Shown one piece after another: positions 21,265 to 58,196 of a DNA stretch of 64,000 nucleotides. The DNA lies in the NCBI GenBank assembly GCA_947172415.1, contig OX359199.1:832001-896000 (forward strand), in the 5' to 3' direction. Within the stretch, counting starts at the first letter, position 1; the number at the start of each line of letters is the position of its first letter. A program made the translations under genes and the position numbers. The notes under the pieces are model-generated. The model was not told where the DNA came from and searched no databases. It was given only the letters and a program-made list of their open reading frames with translations. The stretch comes from Chondrosia reniformis (Eukaryota; Porifera; Demospongiae; Chondrillida; Chondrillidae).

Positions 21265-22503
21265 TTAGTTCATTGTTGACATGATGGACATTGCGTTCCC
21301 CTTCTGAGTGGCAACTGCCAGCTGATGGCAGTGTGCCATGTCCTCCCCTGTGATGGATCTAATTCTGGTTGTCAGATTACGAATAAACTCCATGGTTTCT
21401 GGTCCCATCACGCCAGTAGTCTCGATTGCCACTGGGGTGAATTCATGAATGGTTGAAAGCTCTTCATACTTTTTCTTTTTCCTGCTTTCGGCTATAGCAG
21501 CCACTGAACCAGCCTCTCTGGTTGCTTCTTCCACATAGGATGGAGCAAATGTGTCAATGCATGTAGCATCCCATATAAGGATGCGACCTCTTGTCCAGGG
21601 AGTGATGGTTACACCATCAGGTCGTTTCCCATCTGACCTAGAGAGACCTGATGGTTCCAGCCGAGATGGAATATTAGCTGTTGCAAGGGACCGATGGATG
21701 ATGTTATTGATAGCAGCATGTCTGAAGTGCCGTCCAGTGTTACGATAGCAAGATAAGCCATGAGTAGCGTATTGGTCAACATCATGCCCGCAAAGATGAC
21801 ACTTGTATGGATGGCAAATTGGAGCACCAAGACGAAGGGCTGTTGCAAGCTGTACCTCATCATCATTCATACGTAACCCAACAGCGGAGATGGGCAGGGC
21901 ATTGATCCATGCACCAGATTCTTTCACATTCGCCGCCAGGAGACGGGCACGACTGACGCTATTTCCAGCACTTTCAATTAAGGTGTGATAAGTGGCTTTA
22001 TACTGGGGTTCATCCCAGGCCTGTTGTTTCCTGTCCCTTGGTGAAGCTGGAGGAGGGCAATCCACTGATTGAAGCCAAAGATTAAGAGCATCCTCTTTAG
22101 GGACATAAGATACACCAGTGAGCCTACCTGGTAGAAGTTGTTGGATCAGTGGTGAGGAGGCAGCAGCAGAGGCCAAAAAGGCAGAAGGTGCCAGCTGAAC
22201 ACTCCTTCTAACACCAAGGCCACCACAGCCAACAGGGAGAGTTTCCTGCAACCAAGTATGGTGGTCCTCAAAGGGGATGTTAAGGGTCAAGTTCAGTAAG
22301 GAACGAAGCTCCTGGTCAAACACCTCAAGGAGGGGCGAGTGAAAGCATGGTGCAGTGCGGAGGAGGTACAAAGTTTTAGGAATAGCTAATGCACAACGAA
22401 TCAAAAAGAGAACCTGCTTTGACAGGTGTGGTAATCTGTTGAGGATGTACATTGATACAGGAATATATAGAGCATGACTGTTGCTGAGGCTCACTAATGA
22501 CAT
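21265..22503 (-). mobile_element. Non-LTR retrotransposon, 3' end of ORF2
   Basis: Open 412-aa frame, 5'-truncated. It has the post-RT region (LPVGCGGLGVRRSVQLAPSA), then a C-X2-C-X9-H-X3-C zinc knuckle (CHLCGHD ... HGLSC), then KRPDG followed about 16 residues later by WDATC. That order, with the PDG and D residues of a PD-(D/E)XK fold, is that of elements with a restriction-like endonuclease (R2/CRE/NeSL-type). The RT catalytic core is absent because of truncation at 22503. AT-rich triplet and TA repeats at 21090-21240 lie past the stop, as expected for a 3' tail. The frame is intact, so the insertion is young. Confidence 0.8.
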
Positions 22504-22870
22504 ATTATTTTAAATTAAGAATGCAACAAACATCATATATAGTTATATACATTCTACGATACTATATATATGAATAAACTTAGACATTATAAATATATTG
22601 CATAGTATACACATAATAAGTGAGACTTTTGTAATCCTGCATTTACATGTACATGTACATGTGAGGTTTCATAGCTATATAAAAAATTCTCCACTATAAA
22701 CTTGCAATTGACAGCCTCAAAATATTGTTAGTTCCATGCAACCACGTGCAAAAGTGGGCGTGGTAACCGGAAGTGGGCGTGGCATCCCTAAATATATTCG
22801 GGCATAGCTATGCCCTTGGTATATACAGCCATTTCATGGATAGAATTAATACTGACAAAATAGATCTGAC
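22504..22870 (+). promoter_or_regulatory. C2 upstream region
   Basis: It begins directly at the truncated end of the retrotransposon. It has paired gtgggcgtgg motifs at 22754-22763 and 22773-22782 and a TATA-like ggtatataca near 22817, about 50 bases before the ATG. It is nearly identical to the C1 upstream region. Confidence 0.4.
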
Positions 22871-23716
22871 ATGAACAATCTGTGGTTTGGACTACTGTTG
22901 GGAACCAGTACGCTATTTATAGGATTTAATGGTGCATGGTTTGGCATCATTGACACTATGATAAATCTGTTCTCGAGTGAAGTGGAGAAGGTAGTCGATA
23001 TCAGGGAAACGGTTGATGATATTCGCGACACAAATTTTGATTACTTCGATGAAAAAGTGGAGAGCGAACTCATGTTTGGTATCGAGCTATCAGAGTACGA
23101 TTCCGTAGTTAATTCACTAGCAATTAACCTAGGTTTACCAGGCACTGTTAAGGACACACTTTTGTCAGCCAAAAATCAGCTACGGAGCAGAGATAAGGCA
23201 CTAAAAGAATTTCATTTTGCTGCTGATCCAGAAGGTCACACTGGCCCTGATTTCATAAACGTTTTCGTGTTTGGCCGAGTTGCTGCTGTAAGACGTCCGC
23301 TCGACTGTTGGATCTGCTGGCTTTGGCAAAGAGAGACTATTGATCTCGCTTACGCTATATATATCATGAAGTTTCGATTGCCTCCGATGTTACAGGAACA
23401 CCACAAAATTGTTACATATATCGCTTCGTCTGAGGAAAAGAAATGGAATGAAACTGCACGAAGAGGTCAAATAAGTATTAAAGAAAAAGACCAATTGGAA
23501 ATGTATTTCAGAAAAAAAGCCCTGGAAGGGTTTAAAGACAGCTATATAGCATTTATGTCTGATGAACAGAAAGAAAGCCTGGCTCGCTTGGGAACTGGTC
23601 AACAAATATCTCAATCGACAGGATCAAAGTCTAAGAAAGAAGGTGAAGAATTTTCTGAAGAGCAGAATGAGCCCGTTGAAGAGGAATCTAATCTGCCAGC
23701 TCACGATGAACATTAG
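22871..23716 (+). CDS. C2: secreted-family protein with acidic tail
   Basis: 281 aa, intronless. Signal peptide MNNLWFGLLLGTSTLFIGF. It shares the family core with B1/B2: FDYFDEKVESELMFGIEL (B: FDLFNEKVSSQLLLGIKL), LGLPGTVKDTLL, VFGRVAAV, ETIDLAYAIYIMKFRLPP and ISIKEKDQLEMYFRKKALEGF. Two features set it apart: a 10-residue insert PLDCWICWLW between FGRVAAVRR and TIDLAYAIY, and a hydrophilic, Glu-rich C-terminal tail of about 45 residues. It is the only intact C-type copy. Function unknown. Confidence 0.75.
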   Translation: MNNLWFGLLLGTSTLFIGFNGAWFGIIDTMINLFSSEVEKVVDIRETVDDIRDTNFDYFDEKVESELMFGIELSEYDSVVNSLAINLGLPGTVKDTLLSAKNQLRSRDKALKEFHFAADPEGHTGPDFINVFVFGRVAAVRRPLDCWICWLWQRETIDLAYAIYIMKFRLPPMLQEHHKIVTYIASSEEKKWNETARRGQISIKEKDQLEMYFRKKALEGFKDSYIAFMSDEQKESLARLGTGQQISQSTGSKSKKEGEEFSEEQNEPVEEESNLPAHDEH

Positions 23717-24402
23717 AATTGAACTGCACAATTATCAGTAAATTTAGCGATTGATTTTTTTAGCATAAAGTCATACTTTAAAATTGAATTGTACTAAGGA
23801 AGTCTGTAATGTACTTCAGTGTGCTGCCAACAGGTTTTTGTCTTTTCTGGTGTACAATGTAACCTTCTTATCAAACAAGCTTTTCTTTGTTATTCTCACT
23901 CCTCAGTCAGAGTCTATTGACACCCTATAACCCTACTACACGTTTCAGTGCCTCCTCTGTTTCTCTCTAGTGTAGTATCCTATATTATGTAGCTTGTAAT
24001 TACTTTGAACAAATGCTACTCTTAACAATTATAGTTCTTATCATGAACCCACAAGTTATATATACACAGTATAACAAATAGGAAAATATACATTTAGTGC
24101 ACCCCTTAAGGTATATTTATTCTTTCAATAGGATTTTCTTATTATTATTATTATTATTAGAGTGCCCATGCATACAATGAATGTATAAAAAGCAAACCTA
24201 TATATATATATATCTTAACCATCATTTTCCAGGCCTACAAGTAAGCCACCATTGATAACAAATAGGAAAATATACATTTAGTGCATGCTTTAAGGTATAT
24301 TTACTCCTTCAGTAGGATTCCAGACTGACCCTAAAAAGTAAAGCCACCATAAATGGGTCATCTCATACAGGTATAAAACACTAGGATGTTCAGCGTCACT
24401 CG
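23717..24402. other. Intergenic between C2 and the 5S gene
   Basis: Nothing gene-like. A block around taacaaataggaaaatataca occurs twice (about 24064 and 24256), which suggests a small local duplication. A (TTA)n run lies at 24138-24160. Confidence 0.4.
24372..24378 (+). promoter_or_regulatory. TATA-like element of the 5S gene
   Basis: tataaaa begins 31 bases before the first base of the 5S transcript, the usual place of an upstream pol III TATA element. Confidence 0.6.
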
Positions 24403-24521
24403 GCCTACGGCCACACCATGCTGAATATACTGGTTCTCGTCTGATCACCAAAGTCAAGCAGCATCGGGCTGGGTTAGTACTTGGATGGGTGACCGCCTGG
24501 GAATACCCAGTGCTGTAGGTC
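24403..24521 (+). rRNA. 5S ribosomal RNA
   Basis: 119 bases. The ends gcctacggc and gctgtaggt pair to form helix I. The internal control region is intact (gtcaagcagcatcgggctgg, then gttagtacttggatgggtga and ccgcctgggaatacc). A T run follows at once. It looks functional. It is a single copy in this window, and related fragments lie at 9732 and 12390. Confidence 0.95.
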
Positions 24522-24526
24522 TTTTT
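24522..24526 (+). terminator. Pol III terminator
   Basis: A run of five T directly after the 5S 3' end. Confidence 0.8.
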
Positions 24527-25137
24527 CTCTTTTTCCCTCGTTAAAATAATTCGTTTTCTCTTTTTTTCGCATCACAACTGAATTTTCACTTTAGTGGAAA
24601 GAGTGATCGATTAGATGTGTAAGCACGCAAGACCTACCTTTTCAACTCCTTTGTTGGAAGTACAGAGTAGTAAATTTTATATATTCAATATATTTAAGTG
24701 CACCATGTGCATTGAACACTAGGACGAGAGCATGCCCCATGCAGCACTATAAAGAAAGCAAAAAGTTATAAAAGAACACTGTGTTGCAAAACAGACAAAT
24801 ACATTAATAAATGAATTCAGTATAAAATGACACTACTTATGTCTGACAGTGGAACCTCTATAGAATGCCTGATTGACATTAATGCATGCACTTCAAAACC
24901 AAACACTAGTGCTATAAATTGAAATTGCTACTTATTCTTTTTGTAGATGAAAGTTATGCCACATTACCATGAAAGATCATTACAATTTAACAACTACTTC
25001 TGAAAAGTAATAATTATAGTAAAAGGTTATGTTCACATTAGTATCTCTTATTTCACAAAACTAGATCAAGAAATTTAGACTATATACCTGTATATCAGCT
25101 ACAGCTAAATATTAAGTTCAAGCATAGTAAATAAACT
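24527..25137. other. Intergenic between 5S and the first tubulin
   Basis: No gene. A single pogo-like terminus (cagtggaacctctatag) lies near 24848 without a recognisable partner. The last part is the 3' flank of tubulin gene 1. Confidence 0.4.
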
Positions 25138-29272
<4,135 letters not shown>

Positions 29273-29664
29273 TCAGATAGATGAAGAAAATGACTTCACT
29301 CGACTCGCGACGAATGTAGGACGTTTTTTAAATGTGACCTCTGATCCTGTAAAATGATTGGATGGTGACTTTCCCGCCCCCAGGAAAGGTTGCGGTCTAC
29401 ACCAGGAGATATGTCGCTTTATTATGACGTCATACTGTTCTGAGTCTCCTTGGCGCTTCCATAATATGCAAACCCGAATATCTTAATTATCCATACCATT
29501 CTTAATTTTTAGTGAATTAAATGTCTGTGATGTTTATTGAATAAGCTTATATAAAGCTTCATCGAAATATGAACAGAATTGACTCAAAATAATATTAACA
29601 AAATACAAGTATGCATAATTATCAACATTTTGTGATAAAGAGAATGTCCTCTAAAGCAGAAGCG

Positions 29665-31029
<1,365 letters not shown>

Positions 31030-31434
31030 CTAAAGAAAACAGATTACGAAAAGTTCTTTGGAAACCCGCGATGGAAGAGACGGCAGTTAAGACACGGAGG
31101 ATTATATGCGTTGTTCGTTGCCAGGAAGTGATGGCGATTGCGTGTCTACATACAGGTCCCTGTAAGGTTTCAATCGCCATTATGTCGATCTGTTATACAA
31201 ATAGACTCGTAATTAACACTATTTATACTTTTCAAAGCTATATTTTTGCATTGGGGACCTTAATAATTAACTATTCAGCTATAGTAATACTTCAAACAGT
31301 TTCTATATCCCTATTTCAGCATGATAATAATAGTACATAAGGTTGATATAGGTTATATACAAATGTTGGGGATAAAATGTGATATAAATAAGAAGTTATA
31401 TGGTATGTTACAAGATGGTAAAAGGATCTAAAGG

Positions 31435-52910
<21,476 letters not shown>

Positions 52911-53449
52911 ACACTTGGTTTCTATGTCAATACTGTTTGCTGCTTCAGTGAACACTTTGGTATTATTAAGAATCTCGTATAGTATATGCGTCTATAGTTG
53001 TATCTAGCAGACTGCACAGGTACATTTATATGGACATGCACTGTACTCCATATATGGTCTGGCTTGCTAAATAGGTACCCAAAGGCATTGAAGGATGAGG
53101 AGAGGGAGGATCTGTTGGCACTGTAGATAAAATAACACATTTGTATTAATGCCTTGTAGCTATGAATGGTTTTACCTGGGATTCCGGGTAAATGCATCTG
53201 ATTGGTCAAAAGCTTCTATTTAATTGATAGTGCAGCTGCACCATCCCTCCCTTCCATGCCTTAACTTATTAGGGATGGTCTAGCAAGTCAGACCTTTTCT
53301 GCATGCTGTATACTACACACTAATTTACCAGTCTATATGTATGATTAATTGAATAATTAAGAAATTAGACTGCGTACATTAATTTGTAATTGTAAATATC
53401 CTAAACGGGTTATATACTACATCCATGCCAGTTGCAAAAGATAATCAGT

Positions 53450-53953
53450 TTAGAAAACATCTTCGGCTGTCAGAAAGATTTTCAAAAGGATCTCATGGTA
53501 TTCCTCAAAGGACAGATATCCATCTCTGTCAGTGTCTGCAACTGCGAAGATCTTATTGGCTATCTTCTTATCAAGATTGGCAGCTTCAAGAAGAGCTTTA
53601 AGCTCTGGAAGAGAAATGCGCTTATCATTATTGACATCCAATATTTCACAGAGTCCTTCACAATATTCTCTAATCACGTCCTTGGCGTCCTTTCTAGAAA
53701 CTAATTTCTTCATTTTTTCAACAAATTCTTTTTTTGATACACTCTTTCCATCATCATCGTTATAAAAGAGCGCACTGACTCTTTTGAAATAGTATTCTTC
53801 TTTTTCAGAACCAACTTTGTGTATCTTGGCAAGGTTTTTAGCATAGATTTCAAAATCTTTCTTCTCCAGATACCCGTTCTTGTTGAGGTCAAGCCCGTCA
53901 AACCTTCTTTCCATCTTGCTTATCCAAATAGGGTTGCTGGTAAAATCAGCCAT
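53450..53953 (-). CDS. EF-hand protein SCP2, 167 aa
   Basis: Intronless. Predicted cytosolic four-EF-hand calcium-binding protein of the sarcoplasmic calcium-binding / luciferin-binding type. Loops: residues 22-33 DLNKNGYLEKKD (good), about 64-76 YNDDDGKSVSKKE (irregular spacing), 106-117 DVNNDKRISLPE (no Gly at position 6) and 140-151 DTDRDGYLSFEE (canonical). There is no signal peptide. The sequence differs from SCP3 at only eight or so residues, and the 5' flank is also shared, so this is a recent duplicate. It lies downstream of EFTUD2 in tail-to-tail orientation. Confidence 0.9.
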   Translation of the reverse strand: MADFTSNPIWISKMERRFDGLDLNKNGYLEKKDFEIYAKNLAKIHKVGSEKEEYYFKRVSALFYNDDDGKSVSKKEFVEKMKKLVSRKDAKDVIREYCEGLCEILDVNNDKRISLPELKALLEAANLDKKIANKIFAVADTDRDGYLSFEEYHEILLKIFLTAEDVF

Positions 53954-54000
53954 TGATAATTGTCTTCTCGAATTTTGAAAGATATATCTAGATTCTGAAA

Positions 54001-55085
54001 CAGGTTGCTCACACGCTATGAAGGATAGATAGATACAAGTGATTTATATATATACATAATATAAAGGAATTTGAAATATTTAAAGGAATTCTAATTATAT
54101 AATAATATAAGTATAATAGGTTAATAATTGAATTTCAGCTAGGAAGCTTATGCAACATCCAGCTTAAAATTACATATGAACAGTATATATTCATACAGTT
54201 ATCCACAGTCTACGAAGTACGTCACCAGCACACGTTACAATGAATAATGATATTTCAACAGGAAGAACCTATCAGCTGAAATTGCTGGTCTACCTGCATG
54301 GGTGTTCTGATTAGTTACATAAATAAATATAAGTAAATATATATATAATGTTATTGCCAAAATTTTCTTTGATTATTATATAACATGTACAGTTGCATTA
54401 TAATTTTATAAATAATTAATAAGATAGTGTTTCTTGCAGACAGTACCTTCCCAATGCTTGCTTAAAGATGTTTCCTGACTTGATGGTTCTAATATCACTT
54501 GGGAGGAGGTTCCAATCGTGTGTTCCTCTATACATGTAAATGATTTCCCATAAAAGGATGTCCGTGCTGGGAGCACATGCAATTTGTTCCATCCTCTTGA
54601 AGATCGGCAGCCAGCAGCCTTGTTGCCGATCTACGTACGAGAGGGTGTATATAAATGGCTTTATGTACATGTACACACCTCTGTGACTGCATGTTAGAGA
54701 GTTAGAATTGCAGCCCTATATCTGCAAATAAACAGCTTTCAAGCCTCGCCAGCAGGAATATGAAAGAATTAAGACCCTACACAGCAGGTGTCTCCCACAA
54801 GCAGCTAATTAAGCAATGCAAAGAGATTTCTGCTGTATAGCTGTATACAACCACTATATAGGATCAAGAAATGTAAAACACTCCACCTCCAAAAGTACAG
54901 TACATCTGTTTCAGGTTTAAAGTTCCCTATATGGTCTTTTACAGAGTATATATAGGCATATATGCATGGTATGTAGGAAAATGGTGTATCATATATAGAT
55001 TTTTCATCTGTTTCAATAATTACAATGGTCTAACACTATTGATCGATAACTATGTATCCTGTCAGAGGATAGAATTTACTGTGAC
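54001..55085. other. Region upstream of SCP2 with repeat remains
   Basis: It has the SCP2 5' flank, a retrotransposon relic (54416-54676) and an inverted partial R1 (54895-55010). GH3 exons 1 and 2 would be expected here by comparison with the second module, but neither is found. Confidence 0.5.
54416..54676 (-). pseudogene. Non-LTR retrotransposon relic
   Basis: 86-aa frame ending GTHDWNLLPSDIRTIKSGNI then FKQALGRYC. The W-N-x-L-P-x-x-I-R-x-x-x-S-x-x-x-F-K pattern is typical of the C-terminal end of LINE reverse transcriptase ORFs (CR1/jockey type). Short and isolated. Confidence 0.6.
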
Positions 55086-55679
55086 ACTGGCACCGGCCAT
55101 AGAAAGACTTGGAATTAATCCTTACCAGTGGGGAACAGAGTGTCTTAGCGGTGATGTTCATGCAGGACCTGCTACCTCATTTCCTCAGTCCATCGGAATG
55201 GTATATAACCTGACTCAGCATCCTACATTATAATTATATGTTTATATAATAGAATAATTTAGTGAATGGAATCAGTTTTAATTTTCTTCAGTATATATAA
55301 TGCATCCATTAATGGAACTGTTACTCCACTTCTATAGGCTGCCACATTCAATTACGACATAGGCTATGCTGTTGCCAAGGCCATTAGTGATGAAGTTAGA
55401 TCTAGAGCTAAAGTGAGTATCGATAGTTTCCAATCAGAAAATTTGTTCAATTTACTGAATTATCCCATGTGAATTCTAAATTAACAGAACAATAACTACA
55501 CTGCCCATGGAAACTATGGTTTTCATACGTATATATATACAGGACTGAGTTGTTGGTTAGTAATACTTTAAAATGGTAGTAAATTAACTGTTATCATCCT
55601 ATGAGATGATTGCACCATATCTCCATACAGGTCTCCGGTTATAAATATTCTCAGAGATCCGAGATTGGGAAGAAACCAG
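55086..55679 (+). pseudogene. GH3 glycosidase pseudogene fragment (exons 3-6)
   Basis: Four segments match exons 3-6 of the gene at 58197 with introns in place: 55086-55200, 55338-55412, 55488-55555 and 55631-55679. Changes include an in-frame 6-base duplication (tctaga) in exon 4, a 12-base TA-rich insertion inside exon 5 and a Trp-to-Leu change in DPRWG. Exons 1-2 and everything after exon 6 are absent. Minisatellite follows directly. Non-functional. Confidence 0.9.
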
Positions 55680-55734
55680 GTGGGGGTGACTTTGTGTTGT
55701 TGCCCTAGATCTTTAAAAATTAAACTTGTTACTC

Positions 55735-56035
55735 CCACAGGCTGCTAAATAAAAGGGTACTCCCACAGGCTGCTAAATAAGAGGTGACTCCCACAGGCTG
55801 CTAAATAAAAGGTTACTCCCACAGGCTGCTAAATAAGAGGTGACTCCCACAAGCTGCTAATTAAGAGGTTACTCCCACAGGCTGCTAATTAAGAGGTTAC
55901 TCCCACAAGCTGCTAATTAAGAGGTTACTCACACAGGCTGCTAAATAAGAGGTACTCCCACAAGCTGCTAATTAAGAGGTTTCTCCTACAGGCTGCTAAA
56001 TAAGAGGTTACTCCCACAGGCTGCTAAAGATAAAA
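55735..56035 (+). repeat. 28-bp minisatellite, about 11 copies
   Basis: Unit actcccacaggctgctaaat plus aagaggtt. It replaces the part of the GH3 pseudogene after exon 6. Confidence 0.9.
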
Positions 56036-56039
56036 CAGT

Positions 56040-56700
56040 ACATCTGTTTCAGGTTTAGTTCCCTTTGGTCTTTTTTACAGTGTATATGTAGGCATATGCA
56101 TGGCATGTAGGAAAATGGTGTATCATATATAGATTTTTCATCTGTTTCAATAATTGCAATGGTCTAACACTATTGATATGTCTACATATATCCTGTCAAA
56201 TACCTAGGTACCTATATAGACATATATAAAAGCTGATAGTGGCATTGACTGAGACTTGCAGGAGTACTAAAATCGGGTTTTTAATAATAAAAATGTGGAA
56301 AAGACGAAACTACGTCAGATAATAACCCCATGGCTCGCTCCCCTGTGTATATTTCACTTATATTTTATTAATTTCTTATTACTTTTGTGTATACACACAC
56401 CTACATTATCTACATTACCCACATCACCCCACTCTGTAAATCACCCTTCACCCCTTTTTTCTTTTTCACTTGAACTAAATAATGCACCACCTCCGAACTC
56501 GGTGCTTGTGTATGTGACTGTTTGGGAAGTGCGGCCTGGTAGCCTTAAGTGGCGAGGGCTTAATGCGCCCAGGCAGTCGGGCTATGTACCTGGGCGGACA
56601 GCCTGGTAGCCTTAAGTGGCGATGGTTTATATATGTCCAAGTATAGCCCTGTGCCCCTTAACCAGAACTGGTCGGCATTTATCTACACCTTAATGTATGC
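56040..56700. other. Repeat-rich stretch between modules
   Basis: An inverted R1 part (56040-56145) is followed by DNA that includes 56480-56540 (tgcaccacctccgaactcgg), which matches 18458-18530, and a local duplicate of cctggtagccttaagtggcg. No gene. Confidence 0.5.
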
Positions 56701-56963
56701 ATGTCGGCTGCATTAAATGGACCATCCCTCCCTGCCATGCCTTTGGGCGCTTATTATAATTTAAGGATGGTCTTGCAAGCCAGACCTTCTCTGCATGATG
56801 TATATATACCATACACTAATTTACCAGTCTGTATGAATAATTAAGAAATTAGAGAGCATACGTACATTAATTTGTATATAGTTGTAAACATCATAAACGG
56901 GTTATTAATGCCTACATATGTAATTATATACTGCACCCATGTCAGTTACAAAAGATAATCAGT

Positions 56964-57467
56964 TTAGAAAACATCTTCGGCTGTCAGCATGGTTTTCAAA
57001 AGGATCTCATGGTATTCCTCAAAGGACAGATATCCATCTCTGTCAGTGTCTGCAACTGCGAAGTTCTTCTTGGCTATCTCTTCATCAAGATTGGCAGCTT
57101 CAAGAAGAGCTTTAAGCTCTGGAAGAGAAATGCGCTTATCATTATTGACATCCAATATTTCACAGAGTCCTTCACAATATTCTCTAATCACGTCCTTGGC
57201 GTCCTTTCTAGAAACTAATTTCTTCATTTTTTCAACAAATTCTTTTTTTGATACACTCTTTCCATCATCATCGTTATAAAAGAGCGCACTGACTCTTTTG
57301 AAATAGTATTCTTCTTTTTCAGAACCAACTTTGTGTATCTTGACAAGGTTTTTAGCATAGATTTCAAAATCTTCCTTCTCCAGATACCCGTTCTTGTTGA
57401 GGTCAAGCCCGTCAAACCTTCTTTCCATCTTGCTTATCCAAATAGGGTTGCTGGTAAAATCAGCCAT
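56964..57467 (-). CDS. EF-hand protein SCP3, 167 aa
   Basis: Intronless near-duplicate of SCP2. The EF-hand loops are the same; differences include LEKEDF, LVKIHK, EEIAKKNFAV and LLKTMLTAEDVF. The Lys-to-Glu change in EKEDF makes loop 1 more acidic. About 130 bases of upstream DNA and 250 bases downstream (accatccctccc, taatttaccagtct) are also shared with SCP2. It is divergent from the GH3 gene, with starts 729 bases apart. Confidence 0.9.
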   Translation of the reverse strand: MADFTSNPIWISKMERRFDGLDLNKNGYLEKEDFEIYAKNLVKIHKVGSEKEEYYFKRVSALFYNDDDGKSVSKKEFVEKMKKLVSRKDAKDVIREYCEGLCEILDVNNDKRISLPELKALLEAANLDEEIAKKNFAVADTDRDGYLSFEEYHEILLKTMLTAEDVF

Positions 57468-58196
57468 TGATAATTGTCTTCTCGAATTTTGAAAGATATA
57501 TCTAGATTCTGAAACAGGTTGCCTACACGCTATTGAAGAATTGATAGATACAAGTGATTTATATACATAATTATATAATATAAAGGAATTTGAAACATTT
57601 TAAAGGAATTCGTATATAAGAGGATAAAAGCTTATGTAAACACAACATTCAGCTTAAATGAACAGTATATATTTCACACAGTTATCCACAGTCTACGAAG
57701 TCGCATGGTCTAACGCTATTGATATTATTACTACGTATCCTGTCAAAGTTTCAAGTTTGCATTATATCCAGTCACTCAATACGACAGCCTTTCTAGACAA
57801 AGGTTGCACCGTGATGATGCAGACATTCTAGAAAGAGAAAGAGAAAGAGAGTGGGGATACAGAATTAGGGCATATTGGTATTAGGAATGTGGTAAATTCA
57901 ACAACAAGCTATATTTTCTCTTAAACACTGAATAATCCACTTTTTGTTTAAGATGTATAAACTTAATTAGGCATTCCCTCACCCCACCAATTTTTGTTAC
58001 TAGTAAGCCTATTTGGCTGGTCCGCTTACTGATTGTCACTCTAAAAAGGGTTGTTACTATTATTATTATAGGGAAATGTAGTACCTATATAGACATATAG
58101 CATGCAATCTATTGGATTATAAATATAGCGTGAATAAACATGGAGTAGCAATACTAAGGGCTGTATTGAGAGAATTCGTATGGGTGTGTCCAAAAG
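57468..58196. promoter_or_regulatory. SCP3 / GH3 divergent intergenic region
   Basis: 729 bases between two divergent starts. The first 130 bases match the SCP2 upstream region. No core promoter motif can be assigned. A (gaaaga)n tract lies near 57828-57850. Confidence 0.35.

Noticed and set aside
53432-53765. Plus-strand frames over SCP2 and the same at 56989-57279
   Set aside because: Antisense shadows; the minus frame has EF-hand loops.
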